64,000 nucleotides of DNA from Trematomus loennbergii (taxonomy: Eukaryota > Chordata > Actinopteri > Perciformes > Nototheniidae), in contig JAAOOA010000006.1 in the NCBI GenBank assembly GCA_012861695.1, positions 10,005,379 through 10,069,378 on the forward strand, given 5' to 3'. Below the pieces are notes generated by a model. It ran no database searches, was not told the DNA's origin, and was given only the letters and a program-made list of their open reading frames with translations. Made by a program: the position numbers and the translations under genes. Shown here in pieces: positions 1 to 10,542 of the stretch (positions are counted from its first letter, which is position 1; the number at the start of each line of letters is the position of its first letter).

Positions 1-105
1 TACTTCAGGTGAAAAAGAGAGACATTTATTTTGTGAAATTAGAAATTGTCTGAAAGAAATATGGATACATTTGCAGTTTCGTGAACATACACACCAACAT
101 ATACC

Positions 106-106
<1 letters not shown>

Positions 107-160
<54 letters not shown>

Positions 161-162
161 CA

Positions 163-239
<77 letters not shown>

Positions 240-244
240 ACACA

Positions 245-284
<40 letters not shown>

Positions 285-302
285 ACACACACACACACAC
301 AG
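107..302. repeat. (CA)n microsatellite, interrupted
   Basis: Long CA run with occasional CAC or CCA interruptions. On the hkdc1 sense strand it is (TG)n and begins about 11 nt downstream of the donor of exon 313-467. Reading frames across it are low-complexity Thr-His or Cys-Val artefacts. Confidence 0.97.
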
Positions 303-312
303 CTTCTCCTAC

Positions 313-3300
313 CTCTCTATTTGTGACAGGTATTTGGTGTGGAATATTCCCGGTGTTTTAAAGCTTCTGTGACTTGTCCTCTGAACAGCAAACCTCCTCT
401 GGTTAAATCCAATAACACCTGACGAACAACTTCACCTAAATACATCCCACTGATCAGCTTTTCAAACCTGCACACACACAAAGACAAAGATCATGTGTTA
501 GATCCACAGAGACCGGATCGAGCTATCAAACTGTTGAAAAGGTCTGTATACTCAAAGACTCACTGGAGCGGCAGACACATACATTGGTGGTTAATCAAAG
601 TACTACAGTATACTTTACATCAGGGCTATTCAATTGGCGGCCCGCGGGCCAAATCCGGCCCCGGGGTGATATTTACTGGCCCTTTGAGTATAATGTTAAA
701 AAGTAATCCATTTTTTTTTTTTAAATTTTTTTTTTTTTTTTTTTGTGCCATAGTGCCTTTATTCCAGAGAGGGTGTTACATTGAGAGATAGAGGGGTAGA
801 CAATGCCTGAAAACTTCGACGGGCTCGGGTTTCGAACCCACCTACTATACTGTAGTGACAACTCCTGTCATTGATTGCATCTCTGCGTGAATGATTAGAT
901 CATTTCACCTAAATGAAATCAAATGAAACATGTAGGCCTACTGAGTTCTGAACTTGCCATTTAGATCTATAAAGGCCTTGGGGCTATGTTGTTTGATTGA
1001 ATTAAACACAATATATGCACTCCACTATGCTGTTGTAGTATTTACTGTATCTGAAGCTCTTAAATATGATTGCTCATATTTCAAGCCATCTTTTTCCCGG
1101 CCCCTTGCTTTGGATCATTTTCATCAACCGGCCCCCATTCCAAACTAATTGAATAGCCCTGCTTTACATGTAAGCAGTACTTGTTATTCACTTGAATAAT
1201 TTCTGCAACTTTATACCTCTTCATTAGAATATTTCGATTATTAATACAAATTATAAATCAACTAATACATTATAATGTATTCGTATAGATTAAGTTACCA
1301 GCTGCAACATTAAAGACACATGAATGCAAAAATAATTTCACCATAATATTATAATAGGATTCTGAAATGGGCCATTCTGCATAAAAGAAAATGTCACTTT
1401 TGGTACTTTTAGTATGTATTAATGGTAATACTTTTGTAGTGATGTTTTCTCACCTTTGTTTTCCAGGGTTCAGTGAGTTTTGGTCGACCTCACTGTCATA
1501 ATGTGTGATAATGTCATCCAGAGAGCCATCGTCACCCAGACCCCCCCACTCTGTGTTTATACACATCTTCGGTATCCCAGCATGCTCTTCCTTCTTCTCT
1601 CTTTCCGCTCCATCATCCTGCTGGGAGCAGAAACAAATCAGGGGGTAAGATGTTTGGTTTATCATCCAAACATGATTTCAATATCGCCACAGCTCACTTA
1701 CTGTACAAAACTAAAAGACTTGTTCTACCTTTTCCTCTCCTTCTCTTTCCATTTGTCCTTTCTCTTGTTCAATCTTCTCAATGTTCTTCAGCTCCTCCAT
1801 GTAGCACACATTAGTGCCAGTTCCTGTGAAACGAAACCGCATAGTCTGTCTAACATCCAGTAAAACACAGTGGTGGACAGTGACTGAATACATTTACTCA
1901 AGTTATTTACTAAGAGGTAAATACTAATATTGCATACTGTTCTACTTCACTACAATTATTGGTTAACTATAGTGACTATAGTGAATAAATATATATAAGC
2001 AACAAATATCAGGTATTGTTATAGATTGAGATAAAAGGATTTGGACCTTGGTTGAAGTAATGAACCCATTGATGCATCAATAATCATAATGACATTTTAT
2101 GACAAATATTATTCTGAAATGGGCAGAATGAGTACTTTTACTTTTTGTACTTTGAGTACATTTTAAATGTTCATTTACTTACTAGGGAATTTCTGCACTG
2201 CAGTATTACTATTTTGACTTTAGGTGAAAACATTAGTACTTTTCACAATGAATCAAGAATTCAGAATATGTACAGCTTGTCAAACTCAGTAGCTTGTGTT
2301 TGAAAACGAATGTGCAGTGTGCTAAGCAACATTTACAAACATGCTATTTTATTAACAGCTACTGACAATTAGCCAAAATGCTGTCACACAAAACATTTAA
2401 ACACCCTGAATGTCACATACCAGCAATCAGTCCAATTTCACACTGAGGGTCTTCATAGGCGCAGTTCATCATGGTCCCCACTGCGTCGTTGACCACTGAC
2501 ACTATGTCCAAGTCAAACTCCTATAAACATTTGTGTGTACACAAACACACACATTCAGTACATAAAAGGAAAGGCATTTATACATGACTCAACATCCAGT
2601 AAAACACAAACAAGTGTAATGAAGGTGGTCTTTGGTGGGGAAGGCAGTTTGTGCCACTATGGGCTGGGCTCTCTTTTTTGTTCTGTTGTGTTATTTACTC
2701 TAAGGTATATAAGAATATAGTGAGTGTGGACTTCATTTGTCATCATTATTTACATTAGTTTGTGGCAGATGTAACGTATCTTGCTTCTGCTCAGATATTA
2801 ACACACACCTCATCTGATTCAGTTCATCATTATGAAACACTGGCCCTGTTGAAGAGCTACAGTGTTCAAAACATTGGTTTTTTAAATGTATTATTTAGGC
2901 CCTACAATAAAGGCTTTTGACTATTTCCTTTCTGGTTACTTGTTCTTATATTTTGGATAAGATTCTCGCTTTCCTTCCTGTGTATATATTCATTTTTTTG
3001 ACTCACGTTACGTCTCTTGATGGCTTCCCTCAGCATGCCAACAACATCGTGTCCTTCACAGTCTGTGGCCTTGAAGCCTTTGGTCCAGCTCACCAGTGTG
3101 CCCTGAGGAACATAAATAGTGGAAAAAGGTTAAAAAGTTGATTGTCTTATCCTTTGGATAAGACAAGGCACATTTCAACAATGAGATAATGTATCTGTTT
3201 ACTTGGGTTTATATTCTGTGTATTTTGGGGGGTTTTCTGTGGATGTCACAAATGAAACTAACACCACTGATTATATGTGCTACATAAACTGGGCCATTAT

Positions 3301-6300
3301 TTTTTTTAACTGTGCAATGCTCACATCACTTTGGCATAGTTGCTGTATTCAACCCGGTATCACGGCAAGACGTGAACATGTGACGATCTACCATGCTGGG
3401 AGATGTGAATATGTCACGGTTTCGTCCCTTCAAACGTGACAGTTACACGGTATTGTTAACATGGCCCAACCATGGATGTATAATAAGAACTGGATACAGC
3501 GTGGGAGGCGGGGCCTCATTCATTCCTATGAGAGTTGCTCATTCGCGCATGATGATAAAATGGCCCAACTTTTGAGAGAGCGAAACGTTGGGCCATGTTA
3601 ACAATACCGTGTAACTGTCACGTTTGAAGGGACGAAACCGTGACATATTCACGTCTCCCAAGATCGTCACATGTTCACGTCTTGCCGTGATACCGGGTTG
3701 GCTGTATTACACTGTACATTTCCAGCAATAATCAGTTATTCAGCATAAGGATCATTACTAATAATAACTAACTACTTTTACTTCTGTATACATTGTCCTT
3801 TAAATACTTTTACATATTCATTGCTGCACGTTTTCACTTTACCTTCTCGATTATATATATAAGCATATTTCTTTATTTCATTCAAAGATGGAGCAACATT
3901 CACGAAATCCAAATACAATCTGCGGATGAATAAAGTATTTCAGATTCTTACTGTGTTTGAGGTTTGGCCCAGGAAACTACACTCCACACTTACTGTGTCA
4001 ATCCCTGCCTGCTCGCAGGGGAAGGAGAAGGTGAAGCCTGCAGGAAGACGAGCGCTCTTCATCCCCATGTAGTCCAGGAAGTCACCTATACACTGCGCTA
4101 TATGATCAAACAACTGAAGACCAACAGAGAAGGAAGGCTTTTTAATGAGAACAAGATAACAATTATGTACTTTTAATGCAATGTTGTGTTAAGAAGCAGA
4201 AATAAAAGGTCAAATGACTTTCCTTGAAATAAGTGTATTTGCTGTATTGACAGTATTCACAAACCAAGCCAAATATTCATGTTATCTGCCTGGATTATTT
4301 AGCTCAAACACTGCAGCAAAATGTCCTACCTCTTCTCCACTTCCCTGCATTATCTCCACTGGTGTGGGGTAGATCTTGTGGTTAAGTCTTGAGTTCTGTA
4401 GCAGACCTTTCTTAAGGTCCACCAGCAACGCTCTGAAGTTTGTTCCTCCCAGACCCAAGGCAAGGTATTTTCCATGCTCTGCCAAAACACAAACTATTAG
4501 CTTACTGATTACCTGGTTTTACATCACTATATGTATTCATGGGCAATTATGTAACAACAACTTTACAAACCTTAAAGTGTTGATTGTGTAATGTTAGTTT
4601 CTAACCTGTGCCATCAGGTGTTTGGTACACATAAGAAGGCAGCATTTTGACAGCAGAGGGGCCTTTACTCTTCAGCCCTGCCTCCAGCGCCCCCCTCATC
4701 CTCTTCTTCACCAACAGCAGCTGCTTTCCGCTCAGTCTGAGGGGCGACAGCGTCTCATCCACCTGGGATATTTAAAAAATGTCATGCCATATTATAATGT
4801 GATTTACTGATCTTTGTCCTCATGCTCAATATGTTTGATTCTCAATGATCATCAGTGTGTTCATACTGTCTAAAAACTTGTGTAGTTGTTGATGTCATGT
4901 CACAAAACTGACGTGTAAGAAGATAAGACGTTTTTTTTGGAGACCAGTGCTCAAGTCAGTCAAATGTAAAAAATATGTGCAAGTTAAAACATGTTATAGT
5001 GAGGCATGTTCTTCTTCTTCTTGGTTTATTTATAATCGGTGAAAAGTGCATTTTATGACATAAACTCAGTTCAGTGCCAGTTTGGCTGGCATGGGATTTT
5101 CTTTTCTATATTTTGCCATAAAAATGTCAATTGTTTTAAGTAGTTAGAAGCGTTTTATCGAGTTGGTAGCATTAATGATGATATAAATGTCTACACTTGA
5201 AAAGACACAATTTATATACACACATATTCTCCTAACCTGTCGCCTTTGTGATGCCAGTCTTTGTGCGACTGCTGTGACCAGAGCGGCTCCTTTGCTGCTG
5301 CCGCCGTCTGAGAGCACAAACCTGACATGGCACTCAGGAATCAGCCGCTGCACCACTTTATGGAGACGATTAGCATACCTGAAAGTAAAGGAGTCTAATG
5401 TTTAAGATCTATGGATAATCTGTAGCAGCTGCAAGTAAAAATAATTCCAGGTTATGTTTCTCCAATGAAATAAGGCAACATATGATGAGGATTTCGGTGA
5501 ATAAATCCAATAACACTTACCGTGGATGCGTCTTGTAGACAGTCCCATCCACGCCAACAGTGATTCTTAATGTCCTCAAATGCCGGTTTTGCCTAATTTG
5601 AGTCAGGATAGCTGCCAGTCCTGCAGCCACCAGGTTTGAGGACCTGAAGGACACTATGGTGCTGACACGTTGGACAGCAATGCAGTCGTCAGGTGTTGGA
5701 CTCAAATCAAGATCCACAAGAATATTTCTGGTGTTCTTCAAACCGTTTTTGTATCTGAAATAGACAGAAATGTGTGGTGTCAACTGCTTTTAAACAGAGG
5801 GATTGTAAAACACACAAACACACAAATACAGATAACTTACTCCTCCATGGCTGCTACATGTGCAGTGGTTATCTTTCCTTTGGTCCTCAGAGCATCAGAC
5901 ACTTGTCCTTCAAACAGCAGTCCAAGTTTTGCCATCTTTAATACAACCAGCCTCACTAACTCCCCCAGATACATCCCACTGACCATCTTCTCCAGACTGC
6001 AGTTAGGAAAACAGGAACAGAATGATTATAAGGTTGATATTCTCCCATCACATTTCATATGATGAAAAACACAAAGTCAGCTTATGTCCTCACATTTGTT
6101 TCCCAGGGTTGTTGGAGGCTGCGTCCACTTCCCTGTCAAACTCTGTGATGTAATCATTCAGAGCGCCATCGTCTCCGAAGGCACCCCACTCCGTGTTCAC
6201 ACACATCCTGCCCTCGTCCCCCCCACCAGGTCAATGTGATGCAGTTCCTCCATATAGCATGCATTGGTGCCACTACCTAAACACACAAACACACAGGATA

Positions 6301-8902
6301 CTCATATTCATTACTTTAACTAAACATGCAACTTTGTGGAGCAGTACTTGGAAATAGGAATACCTTTGCGCATGTCAAAACACAAATGAGCTCTGAAGCA
6401 GCACCCAAAGGTGTTGCAAGCCTCAATCTTTACTCTAAAAATGAATCAACTCACCAACGATGAGTCCTACTTCACAGTACCGGTCATCAAAGCCGCAGGT
6501 CATCATGGTCGCTACAGTGTCGTTAACCATGGCTAACACCTCTACATCCATACCCTGCAGAGGGAGTTTCAGAGTATAAATGAACGTTTATCAGCTGCAG
6601 TATCTTGTATGCTGAAGGATGTGCAGTCAGCACTAAGCAGACATGTGACTCAATTCATTTGGTAAAAAGTTCAAACAGCCATCTTACCCCAGTCCTGTTT
6701 ACAGCCCCTCTGAGGGCCTGGACCACATCTTTACCCTGAACACCTCGAGCCCGGAAGTTTTTACTCCAGTTCAACAATAATCCCTACAGAGAAGAAAAAA
6801 CATTATAAGAAAATAGTAATAAAGGAACAGGTACAGGTCATGAAAAACCGATGCAAGTACCTGATTTAAGGCGGATTGTTCACAGGGAAAGAGAAGGTGA
6901 AGGCCAGAGGATGTTTCTTCTCCACACTGATCTTCTTCTCATGCAGGAAGTCCTTCAGACACTCTGACACATGGTCAAAAAGCTGCAGACAGAGTCAGAC
7001 AGAAGAAGGTTTGCATGTGTAACATTTTAGACGACCCTCTGTTGTTCCCCCCTTCTTAAACCCTTTTGTAATTCTGGTCCAACACTCCTCACATTCATGG
7101 AGCCCCTATTCAGCATTGTCTGTTCCCTCAATTTAAACCCCTCTTTTATTTCTCGACACTTCACCCTCCATGTTTCCTCTCCTCCGTACCTCTTTTCCAC
7201 TCCCAGTGAGTAGCTCCTCAGGTATGGGGTAGGTCTTCTCCTCCATCTCCACTCCTCCTCTCCTGACCCCAGTGCCCTCTCTCACTTGAACTTGGAGCAC
7301 CTTAAACTTGGAGCCTCCAAGATCCAACGCCAGAAACTGTCCTTTCTCTGCAGGAGTGGAGAAGAGAGGCAAACAGATATGATCACCACTGTACTGTATG
7401 TGTGTTGATATGTTTCTTCACAACAAATTGACCTACACTAAAGCCTAAAAAGTGTGAAAACTCTTAATTTGAGCTACCTGATCCATCAGGAGTGGAGTGC
7501 ACGTGTTGGCAGCATCTTCACCGCTGCTGCAGCGTTGCTTTCCGCTGAAAGGCCCTTCTTCATTTCAGCCTGGAAACGAGCGGAGATGTCGCTTAGCTGG
7601 TCGTCATGGAGATGCATGGCGTACATAAACCTGTCCACCTAAAAAACATAAGGACAGAAACAGAGTGGTTAGCAAACAAAAGCAAAAGGCAATGAGGCAT
7701 ACTAATGTGTTCATACTTTATTTTGTTGACAAGATAGAAAACAAACACTTTGGACATTCACTTAGTCTTCTTTCTTCAACCCTCAAACTTAAGGTTTATC
7801 TTCTTCATAATTGTGAGGATTTGGTCTGGATTGGAACAGTTATCCATCATCAGCAAATGGTGTCTTTTATCTTGAAGGTTTGCATGTGGCAAATGTCACA
7901 AGGTCTGTTGCAGCATGTGCTAAACTCAGGTTTTATTCTTGTATCAAAAGCTCAAAGGTCATTTTGTTGTTTACAGTAACTTATCCCAGGATCTGCTGCT
8001 TGAAAGAACATGTTAAAGGAGAAGCAGGAGACTATTTACCACTAGAGACTAGGAAATAAAGGGTGTTAAAATTAAATTGCTCAAGAAATTACAAAAAAAA
8101 GGGCATGAGCCAAGAAGTCCCACCCTGTATACTCATAGACATGTGTGTACAGTCAGCAGCTAGACTCACTGTGGTGTCATGTTTAAACACAAGGTTACTC
8201 TGGTAATCACAAGTGTGAATGTGTGCATGTTTTTTTCAACACTTTGTCCCTGAGAGAGTTTGTTGTTCACATCTGCACTAAGAGGAGCAGTGACACGTGA
8301 CAATGTTAATCATTGCTCAGGAGAGACACATGGTGACACAGTAACTAATAATGATTATGGAACCTTGATCATCTTTAACAACAGCTCGCGTCTTATCTTT
8401 TGGATTTGGTAAAGATAGTTGTAGGAACGTCTGCAAACACTCAATAGGTAAAGTATATAATACAATATCAGGAGTAGTTAGATCCTTTTATAATAATTAT
8501 ACTGCCAGAAGGCCCCACTTTGAATAACGCAGCACTACATTAGAGCCATCAATGAGAAGTACATATTTAACATTTTAAAAGAAATGTATTTGTGGACTTG
8601 CTCCAAGTTGCACATGCATGTCAGATGTCAGATATAGGATATAGATTTGGATATGAATTTAGAGAATTGTGTATATTATAAATTGAGGGATTATGATTTT
8701 AAGAGAGGATTCTGTTTAAATACACATCAGCAATCTTTGTCAATTTCATACATTTTTCTTTGTAGGGGATTACATTTGGAAAGTAGTTTTCTTGGTGCTG
8801 CAACTAGAAAAAAAAGTTTAGTTGTGAGCTAGCTCTTACCTTCTTAGTCGGGTCCTCCTGGAGTTTGGAGAAGAAGGACAAAACAAGGTGAACTGCAAAC
8901 AT
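313..8902 (-). CDS. hkdc1: hexokinase domain-containing protein 1 (two-domain hexokinase), 3' partial
   Basis: ATP-dependent hexose 6-phosphorylation, first step of glycolysis. Visible coding exons (high to low): 8840-8902, 7478-7638, 7190-7347, 6861-6982, 6688-6783, 6455-6554, 6094-6276, 5841-5996, 5521-5754, 5237-5378, 4606-4762, 4330-4478, 3994-4113, 3007-3102, 2421-2520, 1729-1823, 1454-1620, 313-467; the terminal exon is off the left edge. The start MFAVHL is HKDC1-like (HK1 starts MIAAQL), and supv3l1 lies upstream as expected for HKDC1. N-half motifs: [31 protein letters not shown]-half motifs: [26 protein letters not shown]. Odd points: C-half motif reads LGLGGTN (Asp lost), VNDAVG replaces VNDTVG, and the usual 184-bp exon is split and enlarged (1454-1823). 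Frame breaks of 2, 1, 1 and 1 missing bases occur near 7505, 6886, 6221 and 350; probably sequencing indels, since the other exons are open and correctly phased. Confidence 0.87.
621..1161. mobile_element. non-autonomous hAT-type DNA transposon with 8-bp target duplication
   Basis: Terminal inverted repeats CAGGGCTATTCAATT (621) and AATTGAATAGCCCTG (ending 1161). It is flanked by a perfect 8-bp direct repeat CTTTACAT at 613-620 and 1162-1169, the target duplication length of hAT elements. At 541 bp it has no transposase and is hence a MITE. It sits in an hkdc1 intron and contains a nested SINE-like segment. Confidence 0.85.
711..880 (-). mobile_element. tRNA-derived SINE fragment nested in the hAT element
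   Basis: On the minus strand a Pol III B-box-like GGTTCGAAACC (around 828-838) is followed by a unique body and an A-rich tail (the T runs at 711-720 and 726-744 on the plus strand). The tail plus B box suggests a SINE inserted on the minus strand. No clean A box or target duplication seen; the 5' boundary is approximate. Confidence 0.5.
1621..1728 (-). other. hkdc1: extra intron inside the conserved hkdc1 C-half exon
   Basis: The vertebrate hexokinase exon running from GTGTN to NPGKQ is normally uninterrupted. Here a 108-bp intron (donor AAG|gtaga, acceptor tcccag|CAG) splits it in phase 0. The flanking exon pieces, 1729-1823 and 1454-1620, add about 26 residues, Glu/Lys/Gln-rich, between the KNIEK region and MCINTEWGG. 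Both pieces stay open in one frame, and unspliced read-through meets a stop, so splicing is required. Either an intron gain within an insertion, or an inserted segment carrying its own splice sites. Confidence 0.6.
1867..2235. mobile_element. degraded copy of a common teleost TIR element (CAGTGGTGGA... family)
   Basis: Begins cagtggtggacagtgactg and contains repeated 'tactttactcaagta'-type phrases and 'ctgcactgcagtattacta', familiar as an abundant dispersed fish repeat. Related sequence is near 18790-18920, 57030-57170 and 62605-63280. No target duplication was established. Family assignment is from memory of fish repeats. Confidence 0.45.
3350..3700. mobile_element. foldback element with ~115-bp inverted arms and 8-bp target duplication
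   Basis: Left arm 3350-3470 (starts CAACCCGGTATCACGG) is the near-perfect reverse complement of right arm 3587-3700; one arm has a ~7-bp indel. The loop (3471-3586) carries the CCATGGATGTATAATAAGAA motif. The flanks are an 8-bp direct repeat GCTGTATT (3342-3349 and 3701-3708), supporting transposition with hAT-like target duplication. Located in the hkdc1 intron between exons 3007-3102 and 3994-4113. Confidence 0.85.
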
Positions 8903-10542
8903 CTTGACGTGCAACTGTGTTCCTCTGTCAGTGGGCAAAACAACTGCACACACTTCAATAAAAACAGTAAAACAGTTCGGTTTGTGCACAATTTAAACTA
9001 CAGTCTGTTGTTTTTCTCTCCTGGCAGACTTGTTTTGATGTGACTGAGTCCACTGAGCAGAGCCTCCACTCTAACTTAATATTAACAACAGGCCAAACCC
9101 CTTCAATCTCTCCGTCTGTCCGCCCAACCCTGTCTCCTTGTATCTTCAGTCCAACATTAGACCTCTACCTAAGTTCTAAGGAATCTTGCAACACCAACAA
9201 ATAAGCAATGACTTAACTCAGCAAAGGTCATGAAAATGAGGAAGTGTAATTTAAGCTTGGCCCATAAGATAATTTGACATAATAATAATGTGAAAAATAA
9301 CTTAATACCTCTATCTTACACCGAAAACAATAAAGTGTAGTTATATCAAGACTGCATTTTGTGTAACTGTGTGAAAGGGTGTACAAGACATTGTTTAGAC
9401 ATAACTACAATAAACATTTAGAACAAGCTAAACAAGCTTTAAAAAGACTACTTAAATTGGTAAAGAAGGGTAAAGCAGTATTTAAAGGGTTTGTGTACCT
9501 ATGTTCTGTAGAGGAACATCCATGTTTTGTTATTCCAACTTATTTGGGATAAGGTCATGAATTCAGATGGTCCCCATTGTTGATAAACTTATCTTTTGTC
9601 TTTTGCAAATTGGTACATTGATTGAATCTCTTTAGAGCCCTTGTTTCCTCATCATGACCTTTTGAAAATTCTCATGTGAAAGTCTTGATTGAATTATGCC
9701 AATTGCTTTTCTTTCATCATGCGTTAGCATTATTTACTCAAGGTTTGAGCTGCTCAATAAAACAGACACATGAAATCAAGACCGTTAAAACAAATACATT
9801 TTTAAATTGACTAATGTTTTCATCTTAAATATAGAAAAAATATGGCATTTTATCTGTATATGGACACTTACAGGGCTGCACTCAATATACATTTATTTCA
9901 GATTAGTTTCAACCGCTCAATTAGGTTGCATACATACTCACGCCGTTCCGAGGGTTCACATTTTAGTTTACAGATCGAAATCAAAAGTAACGTTTTGCAG
10001 ACCTGCATAACACACACAGTGCATGTTAAAATGTTTCTTGGTCACAATTGCTTCTCAAAGAGCATTACGACACCAAGTGACTCTCCATTAAAACATCGTG
10101 GTAAACAATGTTGTCAGCTTCCAGTTGTGGGCCGATAGCTCAGGCAGGACATCACATCTCCCACATTAATGCGTGACAACAGGTACATTTCTTCTGCGCT
10201 AAATCCAAATAATGAAATCCAAAATGTGGTCAGTAAAGTCTGTTGTTGGGTAATTAGACAGTTTTGAATGATCTTCCACTGTGATGTATTTTAATCTCCA
10301 GTGAAAAGGGAGAATACAATGACAGCTTTTATATGGGTAAATGTAAGCAAAACATGTAATTACCCATTAATCTGGTGTCCAGACCAAATTACTATGAATA
10401 TACACCGGTCTTGTCAAGCTACATTTGCATGTTTAATAGCTTTAATGATACCTCCAGGGCAGAAAAACATGATTTATTTGAATCAAACCTCCAGATATTA
10501 TCCAAGGCTCGTATCGATTATCCCTCTCGTCTGTTTTCTTCA
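8903..10542. other. hkdc1 5' flank and supv3l1 3' flank
   Basis: No coding exon recognised. The part next to 8902 should hold the hkdc1 5' UTR and promoter; no TATA box or other site stands out. The part next to 10542 should hold the supv3l1 3' UTR. Otherwise AT-rich sequence without clear repeats. Confidence 0.55.

Noticed and set aside
39..361. Long Thr-His and Cys-Val open frames
   Set aside because: They are translations of CA/TG microsatellites; the same holds at 13698-14132, 38378-38911, 39072-39680 and 40019-40483.
4282..4485. Separate small gene starting at the Met before AEHGKYL
   Set aside because: That Met lies in intron sequence just before the acceptor of hkdc1 exon 4330-4478.
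313..8902. hkdc1 as a pseudogene
   Set aside because: The frame breaks are of the same kind as in the essential neighbours supv3l1 and vps26a. All other exons are open, and splice sites and phases are kept, so assembly error is more likely.
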